This document shows positions 50,036 to 58,948 of a stretch of 64,000 nt of DNA, one piece after another (positions within the stretch are counted from its first letter, which is position 1; each line of letters starts with the position of its first letter). A model generated the notes under the pieces. That model worked only from the letters and a program-made list of their open reading frames with translations. It ran no database searches and was not told the origin of the DNA. The stretch comes from Lentisalinibacter sp035655155. GTDB taxonomy: Bacteria > Pseudomonadota > Gammaproteobacteria > Steroidobacterales > Woeseiaceae. The stretch covers positions 1 to 64,000 of the forward strand of contig DASRVH010000050.1 of NCBI GenBank assembly GCA_035655155.1, read 5' to 3'. The translations under genes and the position numbers were made by a program.

Positions 50036-50584
50036 ATGCGACGCGGGATGCAATGGCACGGGCAAGGGCGCAGGCGGCGGGCGGCGCTTGCGCCGGTGCT
50101 GTCACTTGCGCTCGCCGCGCTGGCCGTGCTCGCGCCCGGCGGGGCCGAAGCCACGCTCGAGGTGGCCGACAAGGTGGTGGTGGAGAAATCCGACCGCAAG
50201 CTCCACCTGCTGAAGGGCGAGCGCATCCTCGCCAGCTACGAGATCTTCCTGGGCATGGAGCCGGAGGGCCACAAGCAGGAGGAGGGCGATTCGCGCACGC
50301 CGGAGGGCCTGTACTATCTCGACCTGCGCAACGAGAACAGCGATTTCTTCCTCTCCATCCGCATCTCCTATCCGAATTCGCGGGACCGGGAGCGGGCGCG
50401 GCGGCTCGGCGTCGACCCCGGCGGCCAGATCATGATCCACGGCTACCCGAACGAGCTCCGCTATACCCCGGAGTTCTACCGCTCCGGCGACTGGACCGAC
50501 GGCTGCATCGCGGTGTCCAATGCCGCCATGGTGGACATCTGGCTGATGACACGCGAGAACACGCCGATCGAGATCCGCCCCTGA
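50036..50584 (+). CDS. L,D-transpeptidase (YkuD) family protein
   Basis: The 182-residue exported enzyme has a signal peptide (about residues 1-37) and a YkuD catalytic domain: His135 in IHGYP and Cys157 in DWTDGCIAVSN. It should form L,D cross-links in peptidoglycan or attach proteins to it. GAGAGGAC lies before the ATG at 50036; an upstream Met adds eight residues. It is followed 44 nt later by the LOG gene in the same direction. Confidence 0.93.
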   Translation: MRRGMQWHGQGRRRRAALAPVLSLALAALAVLAPGGAEATLEVADKVVVEKSDRKLHLLKGERILASYEIFLGMEPEGHKQEEGDSRTPEGLYYLDLRNENSDFFLSIRISYPNSRDRERARRLGVDPGGQIMIHGYPNELRYTPEFYRSGDWTDGCIAVSNAAMVDIWLMTRENTPIEIRP

Positions 50585-50628
50585 ATCCGTCGCGCCCCGA
50601 CGGCGCGCATCCCCTGCAGGCGAACAGC

Positions 50629-51981
50629 ATGGACATCGAAGTCTCTCCGGAGGGCAGCCTCGAACTTCTGTCACAGGAGGAGGTGAACCGACTGCGCAAC
50701 CGCGGCGAAGGCGGTCTCTACGGGCTGCTGAGGCGCTGCGCGCTCGCGGTGCTCACCTCCGGTTCCATGACGGATGACACCCGGGAGCTGCTGGCCCGCT
50801 ACCGGGATTTCGAGGTGGGCATCATCCAGCAGGACCGCGGCGTGCGTCTCGCGCTGCGCAACGCCCCCGATTCCGCCTTCGTGGACGGCCGCATGATCCG
50901 CGGCATCCGCGAGCTGCTGTTCTCGGTGCTGCGCGACGTGGTGTTCGTGGACAATGAGCTGCGCGAAGGCGGGCAGTTCGATCTCTCCCGCTCGGACTCC
51001 ATCACCAACGCCGTCTTCCACGTCCTGCGCAACGCCCGCATCGTGCGGGCGCCGGCCGACACGAACGTGATCGTGTGCTGGGGCGGCCATGCCATCAGCC
51101 GCGAGGAATACGACTACACCAAGACCGTGGGCTACGAGCTGGGCCTGCGCGGCCTGCAGGTATGCACCGGCTGCGGTCCCGGCGCGATGAAGGGACCGAT
51201 GAAGGGCGCGACCATCGGCCACTCCAAGCAGCGTATCCGTGACGGCCGCTACATCGGCATCACGGAGCCGGGCATCATCGCCGCGGAGTCGCCGAACCCC
51301 ATCGTCAACGAACTGGTGATCCTGCCGGATATGGAGAAGCGGCTCGAGGCCTTCGTCCGGGTCGGTCACGGCTTCGTGGTCTTCCCCGGCGGCGTGGGCA
51401 CGGCGGAGGAGATCCTGTTCATCCTCGGCGTGCTGCTGCACCCGGACAATGCCGACATGCCGTTTCCGCTGGTATTCACCGGACCGGCCGGCAGCGAGGA
51501 CTATTTCCGCCGCATCGACGAGTTCGTCGGCGCCACCCTGGGCGAGGCGGGGCAGCAGCGCTACCGTATCGTCATCGACGACCCGGTGGCCGTGGCCAGG
51601 ACGATCCAGTCCGGGCTCACCGACGTGCGCGATTTTCGCCAGCGCCACAGCGATGCCTACTATTACAACTGGCGCCTGAAGATCGACCACGACTTCCAGG
51701 TGCCCTTCCTGGCGAGCCACGAGTCCATGGCCTCCCTGGCCCTGCATCCGGAACAGGCCCCCGACGAGCTGGCCGTCAATCTGCGCCGCGCCTTCTCGGG
51801 GATCGTCTCCGGCAACGTGCGGGAGGACACGATCCGCATGATCGAGGAGCGGGGACCGTTCCGCATCGAAGCCTCCGGGCGCATCATGCCGCTGCTGGAC
51901 GACCTGCTCCGCGCGTTCGTGGCCCAGGGGCGGATGAAACTGTCCGGCAGCTACAGCCCCTGCTACGAGGTGGTGGCCTGA
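50629..51981 (+). CDS. ppnN: PpnN-type LOG family nucleotide 5'-monophosphate nucleosidase
   Basis: The 450-residue protein has the PpnN size and order: an N-terminal segment, a central Rossmann-like LOG core with CTGCGPGAMKG (about residues 178-188) and the PGGVGTAEEI motif near 248-257, then a C-terminal domain. PpnN cleaves purine and pyrimidine monophosphates to base and ribose-5-phosphate and is activated by (p)ppGpp. The ATG at 50629 follows GCAGGCGAA. It forms a likely operon with the L,D-transpeptidase gene upstream. Confidence 0.92.
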   Translation: MDIEVSPEGSLELLSQEEVNRLRNRGEGGLYGLLRRCALAVLTSGSMTDDTRELLARYRDFEVGIIQQDRGVRLALRNAPDSAFVDGRMIRGIRELLFSVLRDVVFVDNELREGGQFDLSRSDSITNAVFHVLRNARIVRAPADTNVIVCWGGHAISREEYDYTKTVGYELGLRGLQVCTGCGPGAMKGPMKGATIGHSKQRIRDGRYIGITEPGIIAAESPNPIVNELVILPDMEKRLEAFVRVGHGFVVFPGGVGTAEEILFILGVLLHPDNADMPFPLVFTGPAGSEDYFRRIDEFVGATLGEAGQQRYRIVIDDPVAVARTIQSGLTDVRDFRQRHSDAYYYNWRLKIDHDFQVPFLASHESMASLALHPEQAPDELAVNLRRAFSGIVSGNVREDTIRMIEERGPFRIEASGRIMPLLDDLLRAFVAQGRMKLSGSYSPCYEVVA

Positions 51982-52198
51982 GCTCAGCCGGTGCGCGCCG
52001 GCGCCGCTTTTCCCTAATCGCCCCGCTTAAGTCAAAAAGCCCGCAGCGCGGGGCCCGGCGCCGTCCGTTAAGTCAAATAGGGTGGCTGAACCCGCTGATT
52101 TGCCTGTCTTTTTTAACACTGATCATTGTGATGCAGTTCCTCGCTCCGGCACCCTCGCCGGCGTAATGTTCGCCCATCTGCTGGGAGTGGGATCAGCC

Positions 52199-52468
52199 AT
52201 GCCTGACGACAAGGACATCCGCTGGGCCGCGAGCCCGGAAGAGGACGCGGACCATGACGAGACGGTGTCCGCGACCGACCGGGACGACGGACGCGACGGC
52301 GAGCCCTGGGACGCCTACCGCAAGTGGCTCTCACGCCGCGGCGACCGCCCGCGCAGCCGCGGTGCACTCGACCCCTCGCTCTACACCTGGAAGGGCTACC
52401 GCAACTGGGCGGAAGAAGTGAAACGGAACTGGAGCGACCGCAAACGCAGTGACCGTGAGGATTCGTGA
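52199..52468 (+). CDS. Small charged protein of unknown function
   Basis: The 89-residue soluble protein, acidic in the N-terminal half and basic at the C-terminus (KRNWSDRKRSDRED), has no recognisable domain. The start at 52199 is chosen because GGGAG lies 11 nt upstream; an upstream codon would add 39 residues of unlikely composition. It lies in a 1.2-kb stretch between ppnN and htpG that holds three small orphan genes. Confidence 0.6.
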   Translation: MPDDKDIRWAASPEEDADHDETVSATDRDDGRDGEPWDAYRKWLSRRGDRPRSRGALDPSLYTWKGYRNWAEEVKRNWSDRKRSDREDS

Positions 52469-52538
52469 CGCCGGCCGAGGCAGCACGAACCGACTGACAG
52501 AAGAACAACGGATTCTCCCCACCTCGATCTCGAAAACT

Positions 52539-52721
52539 ATGGCCAAACCGAAACCGGGCGCCGAAGAGCAACTGGCGCTGTTCAAGACCGAAGAGACCCG
52601 CGAGCGCTGGCGCTGGGTGCACGAAGCCATCGCCTACGCCAAGGAGGCGAATCGCACGGCAATGCTCATGTCGGAGGATCCGCCCGCGGACAGCCGCCCC
52701 GTCCTGCGACGGGTGCGCTGA
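52539..52721 (+). CDS. Small basic protein of unknown function
   Basis: The 60-residue protein has a helical core ERWRWVHEAIAYAKEANRTAMLMSE and a basic end. The start at 52539 was preferred because the preceding in-frame 30 codons are low-quality; no Shine-Dalgarno is convincing. It could be a phage-like or regulatory relic, but nothing points to a known family. Its reality is less sure than its neighbours. Confidence 0.45.
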   Translation: MAKPKPGAEEQLALFKTEETRERWRWVHEAIAYAKEANRTAMLMSEDPPADSRPVLRRVR

Positions 52722-52778
52722 GGCGCTCGCCGCCGGCTGCACCGCGATCCGCGGCACCTTATGGTTGATTTTGCACCG

Positions 52779-52795
52779 CTGGCACGAAGAAAGCG
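52779..52795 (+). promoter_or_regulatory. Candidate sigma-54-like promoter
   Basis: CTGGCACGAAGAAAGCG has a perfect TGGCACG -24 element and GG/GC spacing of 12, as sigma-54 requires, but the -12 element reads AAGC in place of TTGC. It is upstream of the gene at 52837. TAGAAT at 52797 is a rival sigma-70 -10. Confidence 0.3.
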
Positions 52796-52836
52796 TTAGA
52801 ATGCGTTGATTGCTGAGGGATTCGGCGGAAGAGAAC

Positions 52837-53103
52837 ATGGAACGGCTGCTGCAGTATCTGGATGACATGGACGACTTCGTCTGGTCCATGCCGTTGCTGT
52901 GGGAGCAGGTGCGCCGTCTCCTCGCGCGCCTGGTCGCGCTGCTGGCGGGCGCCCTGATCGGCGTGGGTCTGGCAGTGGCGGCCGCGACGCTGCCGCTGGT
53001 TGCCGGCGCCTTCCTGGTGGCCGCCCTGATCGCCGCCCTGGCTGCCGCGATGTCCTGGCTGACCCGTCAGCCGGCGGCACGCTGGACCGCCCGCCACTCC
53101 TGA
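52837..53103 (+). CDS. Small two-helix membrane protein
   Basis: The 88-residue protein has two hydrophobic helices (about residues 30-55 and 57-78) and a short acidic N-terminus (LLQYLDDMDDFVW). GGAAGAG precedes the ATG. It has no recognised family; its size and shape are like holin-type or small stress membrane proteins, but there are no lysis genes beside it. Confidence 0.65.
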   Translation: MERLLQYLDDMDDFVWSMPLLWEQVRRLLARLVALLAGALIGVGLAVAAATLPLVAGAFLVAALIAALAAAMSWLTRQPAARWTARHS

Positions 53104-53228
53104 GCCGCACCCGCTCCGCGGGTTGAAAACCCCGCGAACGCCCCCACACTCCGACCTGCCCGGAAACGGGCGGCGCGTCATCGCGCCGCGGCCGGGCGAG
53201 TCACAGGTTCCATCCAGGGGAGGGCGAC

Positions 53229-55106
53229 ATGGCAGAGACCCGGAGCGCGGAGACGCTCGGTTTCCAGGCGGAGGTGAAGCAGCTGCTTCACCTGATGGTC
53301 CACTCGCTTTACAGCAACCGGGAAATCTTCCTCCGCGAGCTGATCTCCAACGCTTCGGACGCCGCCGACAAGCTGCGCTTCGAGGCTCTGGCCGATCCGG
53401 CCCTGATGGAGGATCAGCCCGAGCTCCGTATCGACGTGGACTTCGATGCCGAGGCCGGCACGGTGTCGGTGAGCGACAACGGTATCGGCATGAACCGGGA
53501 CGAGGTGATCGTCAATCTCGGCACCATTGCCAAGTCCGGCACGGCGGAGTTCCTGCAGTCGCTGACCGGCGATACGCGCAAGGACTCGCGCCTCATCGGC
53601 CAGTTCGGCGTGGGCTTCTATTCCTCCTTCATCGTCGCCGACCGGGTGGAGGTCTATACCCGGCGGGCCGGCCAGCCGGCCGACACCGGCATCCACTGGG
53701 AGTCCGACGGTCAGGGCGAATTCCGCATCGGCTCCGTGGAGCGCCCGGAGCGGGGCACGCGCGTGGTGCTGTACCTGGGCGAAGACGCGAAGGAGTTCGC
53801 CGCGGCCGAGCGGCTGCGCCACCTGATCCGACGCTATTCCGATCACATTGCCTTCCCGGTCACCATGCCTGCCGGCGACGGGGAGAGGGAGACGGTGAAT
53901 GCGGCCACCGCCCTGTGGACGCGGCCCCGCGCGGAGATCGGCGACGAGGAATACCGGGAGTTCTACAAACACCTCACCCACGACCCGACGGATCCGCTGG
54001 CCTGGTCGCACAACCACGTGGAGGGCAAGCGCCAGTACACGAGTCTGCTCTACATCCCCGGCCGCGCGCCGTTCGAGCTGTGGAACCGGGAGTCGCCCCG
54101 GGGGCTGAAGCTCTACGTGCAGCGGGTCTTCATCATGGACGACGCCGAGCAGTTCCTGCCGCTGTATCTGCGCTTCGTCCGCGGCGTCATCGACACCGCC
54201 GACCTGCCGCTGAACGTGTCCCGGGAGCTGCTGCAGTCCCATCCCACGCTGGACGCGCTGCGCAGCGCGCTGACCCGGCGGGCACTGGAGCTGCTGGAGA
54301 AGACGGCCGCGGACGATCCGGAGACCTATCAGAAGATCTGGGACGAGTTCGGCGAGGTGCTGAAGGAGGGCATCGGCGAGGACCCCGGCCACGCCGAGCG
54401 CATCGCCGCGCTGCTCCGCTTCGTCACGACCCGCAGCGAAGATGCCGTCCAGGATCAGTCGCTGGACGGCTATATCGGCCGCATGCAGACCGACCAGGAG
54501 GCCATCTACTACCTGGTGGCGGACAGCCTGGAGAAGGCGCGCTCCGCGCCCCAGCTGGAAGTATTCCGCGATCGGGGCATCGAGGTGCTGCTGCTCCACG
54601 ACCGCCTGGACGAATGGATGATCGGCCAGCTGCCCGAGTACAAGGGCACGAAGCTGAGCGATGTCGCGAGAGGCGGGGCGGAACTCCCGGGCGGCGACAG
54701 CGGTCCGGAACAGGAGGCGCTGGACGAGGAGCAGAAACCCCTGCTGAAGAAGCTCCGACGCTTGCTGAAGGACCAGGTGGAGACCGTGCGCGTGAGTCGC
54801 CGGCTGGTGGATTCTCCCGCCTGCCTGGTGCTCTCGGAGCACGACGTCGGCCGCCAGATGCGCCACCTGCTGGAGGCGGCCGGGCAGAAACTGCCGGAGA
54901 CGAAGCCCATCTTCGAGATCAACCCCGCCCATCCGCTCGTGCAGCGGCTGTCCGCGGAGAGCGACGAGGGCCGCTTCGAGGACCTGGCGCGGGTCCTGGT
55001 CGATCAGGCCCGGCTGGCCGAGGGCGGCTCGCTGGAGGATCCGGGTGCCTACGTGCGCCGCATGAACCGGCTGCTGCTGGAGCTCGCCGGCGACGGGCAG
55101 CAATGA
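53229..55106 (+). CDS. htpG: Molecular chaperone HtpG (Hsp90)
   Basis: The 625-residue Hsp90 homologue has an N-terminal GHKL ATPase domain with NREIFLRELISNASDAADKLR and the nucleotide-binding DNGIGM and GQFGVGFYSSF, a middle domain with the Arg of SRELLQSHP, and a C-terminal dimerisation domain. Length is normal and no motif is missing. GGGGAGGG precedes the ATG. It is followed by msrB, another stress-repair gene, with a gap of 67 nt. Confidence 0.97.
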   Translation: MAETRSAETLGFQAEVKQLLHLMVHSLYSNREIFLRELISNASDAADKLRFEALADPALMEDQPELRIDVDFDAEAGTVSVSDNGIGMNRDEVIVNLGTIAKSGTAEFLQSLTGDTRKDSRLIGQFGVGFYSSFIVADRVEVYTRRAGQPADTGIHWESDGQGEFRIGSVERPERGTRVVLYLGEDAKEFAAAERLRHLIRRYSDHIAFPVTMPAGDGERETVNAATALWTRPRAEIGDEEYREFYKHLTHDPTDPLAWSHNHVEGKRQYTSLLYIPGRAPFELWNRESPRGLKLYVQRVFIMDDAEQFLPLYLRFVRGVIDTADLPLNVSRELLQSHPTLDALRSALTRRALELLEKTAADDPETYQKIWDEFGEVLKEGIGEDPGHAERIAALLRFVTTRSEDAVQDQSLDGYIGRMQTDQEAIYYLVADSLEKARSAPQLEVFRDRGIEVLLLHDRLDEWMIGQLPEYKGTKLSDVARGGAELPGGDSGPEQEALDEEQKPLLKKLRRLLKDQVETVRVSRRLVDSPACLVLSEHDVGRQMRHLLEAAGQKLPETKPIFEINPAHPLVQRLSAESDEGRFEDLARVLVDQARLAEGGSLEDPGAYVRRMNRLLLELAGDGQQ

Positions 55107-55173
55107 CCCCGCGCCGACGCGCTAGAATCGATCGACGGCAACCGGCCGCAGGCCGACGGAGGATACCGAGGCA

Positions 55174-55575
55174 ATGACGGAAGAGACGAAAGATGAGTTG
55201 CGAGAACGTCTGGGCGACGAGGCCTGGCGGGTGACCCAGCAGGGCGCCACGGAGCCGCCGTTCGCCGGCCGCTACGTGAACCAGAAGGCCGACGGCACCT
55301 ATGCCTGCGTCGTCTGCGGCGCGGAGCTGTTCAGCTCGGAACACAAATACGACTCCGGCTCCGGGTGGCCGAGCTTCTGGCTGCCGCTGGCCGGCGACCG
55401 GGTGCGCACCGAGCGGGACACGAGTCACGGCATGGTCCGCGACGAGATCCTGTGCGCCGCCTGCGGCGCCCACCTGGGCCACGTCTTCCCGGACGGGCCC
55501 GAGCCCACCGGGCTGCGTTTCTGCATCAATTCCTGCGCCTTGTCCTTCGACGGGGAAGGCCCCGAGGGTGGTTGA
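55174..55575 (+). CDS. msrB: Peptide-methionine (R)-S-oxide reductase MsrB
   Basis: The 133-residue protein has the catalytic Cys117 in RFCINS, the zinc pairs CVVC and CAAC, and the fold-defining SGSGWPSFW. It reduces the R form of methionine sulfoxide in proteins. GGAGGATA precedes the ATG. It may be in one operon with htpG and the next TonB-like gene. Confidence 0.96.
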   Translation: MTEETKDELRERLGDEAWRVTQQGATEPPFAGRYVNQKADGTYACVVCGAELFSSEHKYDSGSGWPSFWLPLAGDRVRTERDTSHGMVRDEILCAACGAHLGHVFPDGPEPTGLRFCINSCALSFDGEGPEGG

Positions 55576-55587
55576 GGCCGCTTAGCG

Positions 55588-56055
55588 ATGCTGCGCTTGC
55601 TCGCCTCTTTCCTGACCGCGTGCGTGGTCTCCGCTGCCATGCTGGTGGTCGCCGTCCAGCTGTGGGGCGGCTTCGAGCGGGCGACCGGTGAGGACGAGAT
55701 AGCCGTGGAGGCGCATCCGCTCGATCTGCTCGTGGGCTACGACAGCCTTGACGTTGCCGAGCTGCTGGGCGAGCCGCGCCGCCGCCTGCCGGAACTGGAG
55801 GCGCCGCCGCCGATGCTGGAGCCGGTGCCGCCGGCCACGGCAGTCGAGCGCGAGCGGCGCGGCTTCGTGCAGGTGGAAGTCCAGGTGGATGCCAGCGGAC
55901 GGCCGGTGGATGCCCGGGTGCTCCAGGCCGCCCCCGCAGGCGTCTACGAAGACGACGCCCTGGCGGAGGTGCTGGGCCAGCGCTACCCGGCCGGCCAGCC
56001 CGGCACCCGGATACGGATCGTGGATTTCACCGTCCGCCCGGATGCCGCGCGCTGA
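55588..56055 (+). CDS. TonB C-terminal-like periplasmic protein
   Basis: The 155-residue protein has an N-terminal signal anchor (about residues 4-26), a Pro/Glu-rich linker (near 65-85) and a TonB C-terminal-like domain: GFVQVEVQVDASGRPVDARVLQAAP and DDALAEVL. It is shorter than TonB, lacks the long Pro repeats and has no ExbB/ExbD partner nearby. A role in energy transduction or a stand-alone adaptor is possible. Its start lies just after the msrB stop. Confidence 0.75.
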   Translation: MLRLLASFLTACVVSAAMLVVAVQLWGGFERATGEDEIAVEAHPLDLLVGYDSLDVAELLGEPRRRLPELEAPPPMLEPVPPATAVERERRGFVQVEVQVDASGRPVDARVLQAAPAGVYEDDALAEVLGQRYPAGQPGTRIRIVDFTVRPDAAR

Positions 56056-56076
56056 TCTGCCGGCAGCGCCGGAGCG

Positions 56077-56703
56077 TCAGCCGACGTCCGGATTGAGCGC
56101 GTAGGTGCCCACCACCCGGGACTCGGCGAGGATGTGCCCTTCCAGCGCCGCCATCACGTCCTGGCCGGTGAATTTCCCCTCGACCGGCACCTTCTCGAGG
56201 TCCGTCGCGTAGAGCACGAAGTGATAATGATGGAGCAGCTCGTCGTTCCACGGCGGGCAGGGCCCGTCGTAGCCGAAGTACTCGCCGGCCATGTCCGGGT
56301 CGCCGGCCATGAAGCTCGTGTAGTCGTTCAGCCCCTGTCGGGTGCCGTCCGGTCCCGACGGGTCCTTCTTGCCTTTCGGCGTGACGCCGTCGGAGCAGGA
56401 GGCCGCCGGTATGCCGGCGATGCTCGCCGGGATATCCACCATCACCCAGTGATAGAAATCGACCCGTGGCAGATCGGCAGGGATCGTGCGTCCTTCCTGG
56501 TTCACGTCGTCGGCCTTGCTCGGCACGTCGACGTCGACGCAGAGCAGCACCAGCGAGCGGGTGTCCTCCGGCAGGTTCGCCCAGGTGAAGTCCGGGTTGC
56601 GGTTCGCACCCAGCGTCATGTGGCCCTCGTCCGCGGGGTTGCCGAAGCAGAACTCGTCGGGGATGCGTTCGCCGTCGCGGAAAGCCGTCGTCGTCAGGTT
56701 CAT
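56077..56703 (-). CDS. YbhB/YbcL-type PEBP-family protein
   Basis: The 208-residue protein belongs to the phosphatidylethanolamine-binding / Raf-kinase-inhibitor-like group, with DFTWANLPEDTRSLVLLCVDVDVP, YHWVMVDIPAS and GYDGPCPPWNDELLHHYHFVLYA forming the ligand pocket. Bacterial members are cytosolic and of unclear role. Its ATG overlaps the upstream stop as ATGA, so it is translated with the helix-hairpin-helix protein. GGGAGGA lies before the ATG. Confidence 0.92.
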   Translation of the reverse strand: MNLTTTAFRDGERIPDEFCFGNPADEGHMTLGANRNPDFTWANLPEDTRSLVLLCVDVDVPSKADDVNQEGRTIPADLPRVDFYHWVMVDIPASIAGIPAASCSDGVTPKGKKDPSGPDGTRQGLNDYTSFMAGDPDMAGEYFGYDGPCPPWNDELLHHYHFVLYATDLEKVPVEGKFTGQDVMAALEGHILAESRVVGTYALNPDVG

Positions 56704-57650
56704 GTTTCCGTCCTCCCTGTCCAGGATGTTTCGCCGGCCTCGGACCGGTACTCTGAGATCAATGTGCGTGCCTGCTCCACCCAGTGGTCGCGCTCGATGC
56801 GGTCCGGGAAGTCCTGCAGGGCCGCCTGCACCCGCTCCACGTCGTCCGGGCCGAACTCCGCGATCTGCTGCAGCCGGTGGATGCCGAGATCGTTCAGCAG
56901 CCGCTCGAGGACCGGGCCGATGCCGCGGATGCGCTTGAGGTCGTCCCGGGGCCGATGGACCGGCATCGCTCGGTCGCTGCCGTCGCCGCCGCTGCGGCGG
57001 CCGCCATTGCCGCCATTGCTGCCGCCGTCCGCGTCGGGCGGCGAGTCGGTGAGCGGCAGGGCGCGGGTGCGCAGCGTGTCCTCCAGCTCTCGCGCCCGGG
57101 CCCGCTCCATATCCAGCGCCCGGTAGGCGGCGGTCGCCTCCCGCGCCTTCTCGCGGAAGCGATAGACCAGGGGCGGCAGGCGTTCCTGCCAGCTCTCGAG
57201 TTCCCGGCTCAGCGTGAATATCTTTTCGTCCTTCGCCCGGGAGGCCGCCATGATCTCACGGCTGCGCGCGAGCAGGCGCTGCAGCTGGGCATGCAGTTCG
57301 TCGCGCTTGCGGTTGGTCGCCGCCAGCGCCTCGCGGCAGTCGGTGAGCGCGCTCGACGCATCTTCCCCCTCGTCCGCCGCCCGGGCGAGTTCCTGCTCGG
57401 TACGCGCGAGCCGCTGGCGCGCCTCCCGATCTGACCGGCGTGCGGCGTCCAGCCGCCCTGCCAGGCTGCGGATCTGCCTTCGCAGACGCTCCCTGGCCAG
57501 CTCCTCCGCCTGCAGCTTCTCCTGCCAGGTTGCAGCCGTCATCAGCCGCTGGCGCCGATGACGCTCGGCATGCAGGTACCACCCGAGCAATCCGCCGGCC
57601 AGTGCCGAGAGCAACGCCAGGCCGATGATCATGATGGGCGGACCGGGCAT
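56700..57650 (-). CDS. Membrane-anchored coiled-coil protein with C-terminal helix-hairpin-helix
   Basis: The 316-residue protein has one N-terminal transmembrane helix (residues 6-26), a long coiled coil (about 30-195), a Gly/Asp/Ser linker (215-235) and a C-terminal helix-hairpin-helix-like domain (DDLKRIRGIGPVLERLLNDLGI, HRLQQIAEFGPDDVERV) that in other proteins binds DNA or nucleotides. It could tether DNA or an enzyme to the inner membrane. GGAG is 9-10 nt before the ATG at 57650. It lies in an operon after the aminotransferase. Confidence 0.8.
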   Translation of the reverse strand: MPGPPIMIIGLALLSALAGGLLGWYLHAERHRRQRLMTAATWQEKLQAEELARERLRRQIRSLAGRLDAARRSDREARQRLARTEQELARAADEGEDASSALTDCREALAATNRKRDELHAQLQRLLARSREIMAASRAKDEKIFTLSRELESWQERLPPLVYRFREKAREATAAYRALDMERARARELEDTLRTRALPLTDSPPDADGGSNGGNGGRRSGGDGSDRAMPVHRPRDDLKRIRGIGPVLERLLNDLGIHRLQQIAEFGPDDVERVQAALQDFPDRIERDHWVEQARTLISEYRSEAGETSWTGRTET

Positions 57651-57677
57651 GCTCTGGCTGCTCCTGCTGCGCGCGCG

Positions 57678-58898
57678 TCACGACGCCTTGCGCAGACGCT
57701 CCAGGTCGGCCAGCACCTCGGCGATGCGTGCCAGCGCCCATTGCAGCTGCTCCCTGGAGATGGACAGCGGCGGTGCCAGCCGCACCACGGTCTCGTGGGT
57801 CTCCTTGCTGAGCACGCCCTTGCGCATGAGGCGCTCGACGACGTCGCGGGCGCTGCCCTTGTCCGGGTCGATCTCGAGCCCCACGAACAGGCCCCGGCCG
57901 CGCACGTCCCGCACCAGCGGGCTGTCGATGCGCCGCAGCTCCTCCAGCAGGAAGGCGCCCATCGCCTCGCTGCGCGCCGGCAGGTCTTCCTCGACGATAA
58001 TGTTCAGCGCTTCCAGCGCCACGGCGGCGGCCAGCGGGTTGCCGCCGAAGGTACTGCCGTGGTCGCCCGGCCGGAACACGTCCATGATGTCGCGGCGGGC
58101 AAGAAACATGGACACCGGCAGGATGCCGCCGCCCAGGGCCTTGCCGAGTATCAAGCCGTCCGGCACCACGTCGTCGTGCTCGGAGGCCAGAAAGCGGCCG
58201 GTGCGGCCCAGGCCGGTCTGAATTTCGTCGCAGATAAGCAGCACGTTGTGGCGTCGGCAGATCTCCCGGCAGGCGGCCAGGTAGCCGGGCGGCGGTATCA
58301 CGATGCCGCCTTCGCCCTGCATGGGTTCCACGAGGAAGGCAGCGGTGTTCGGCGTGATCGAGGCCTCCAGAGCCTCCGCGTCGCCGAAATCGATCAGCCG
58401 GAAGCCGGGCGGGAACGGGCCGAAGCCCTCCCGGTACGACTCCTCGCTGGACATGCCGACGATGGTGATGGTGCGCCCGTGGAAGTTGTTGCGACAGGCG
58501 ATGATCTCTGCCTTGTCGCGTTCCACCCCCTTGACCGTGTAGGCCCACTTGCGGGCCGCCTTCAGCGCGGTCTCCACCGCCTCGGCGCCGGTGTTCATCG
58601 GCAGCGCCCGGTCCTGCCCGGTCAGTTCGCAGACGCGTTTCAGGAACGGCCCGAGCTTGTCGGTGTGGAAAGCCCGGGAAACGATGCTGAGTTCGTTCGC
58701 CTGGCGGGTGAGCGCCTGGATCAGGCGGGGATGCGCGTGCCCGTGGCTGACCGCCGAGTACGCGCTCATCATGTCGAGATAACGGCGACCCTCGTCGTCC
58801 CAGACGTAGACACCCTCGCCGCGGCTCAGCACCACGGGCAGGGGGTGGTAGTTCTGCGCGCAGTAGGTGTTTTCGAGTTCGATGCGCTTGTTGGACAC
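57678..58898 (-). CDS. rocD: Ornithine aminotransferase
   Basis: The 406-residue class III PLP aminotransferase matches ornithine-oxo-acid transaminase by its opening NYHPLPVVLSRGEGVYVWDDEG and YLDMMSAYSAVSHGHAHP; the PLP lysine is Lys253 in LGKALGGG. It moves the delta-amino group of ornithine to 2-oxoglutarate and feeds proline/glutamate metabolism. It starts with GTG at 58898 after GGAG. proC lies 5 kb away, consistent with proline synthesis from ornithine. A 7-bp dyad at 58949-58970 is a candidate operator for it or for the divergent antiporter. Confidence 0.94.
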   Translation of the reverse strand: MSNKRIELENTYCAQNYHPLPVVLSRGEGVYVWDDEGRRYLDMMSAYSAVSHGHAHPRLIQALTRQANELSIVSRAFHTDKLGPFLKRVCELTGQDRALPMNTGAEAVETALKAARKWAYTVKGVERDKAEIIACRNNFHGRTITIVGMSSEESYREGFGPFPPGFRLIDFGDAEALEASITPNTAAFLVEPMQGEGGIVIPPPGYLAACREICRRHNVLLICDEIQTGLGRTGRFLASEHDDVVPDGLILGKALGGGILPVSMFLARRDIMDVFRPGDHGSTFGGNPLAAAVALEALNIIVEEDLPARSEAMGAFLLEELRRIDSPLVRDVRGRGLFVGLEIDPDKGSARDVVERLMRKGVLSKETHETVVRLAPPLSISREQLQWALARIAEVLADLERLRKAS

Positions 58899-58948
58899 TG
58901 TGCGACTCCATTCCGCGGCGGCGTCTTGCGCCTGCCGGGGATTTAAGT

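Noticed and set aside
51987..52015. Terminator after ppnN
   Set aside because: The GCCGG/CCGGC stem is only 5 bp and is separated from a short T-run by five bases, too weak to call.
52027..52077. Direct repeat TTAAGTCAAA (52027 and 52068) as an attachment site
   Set aside because: There is no integrase or mobile gene between or near the copies; it may be promoter-related but cannot be assigned.
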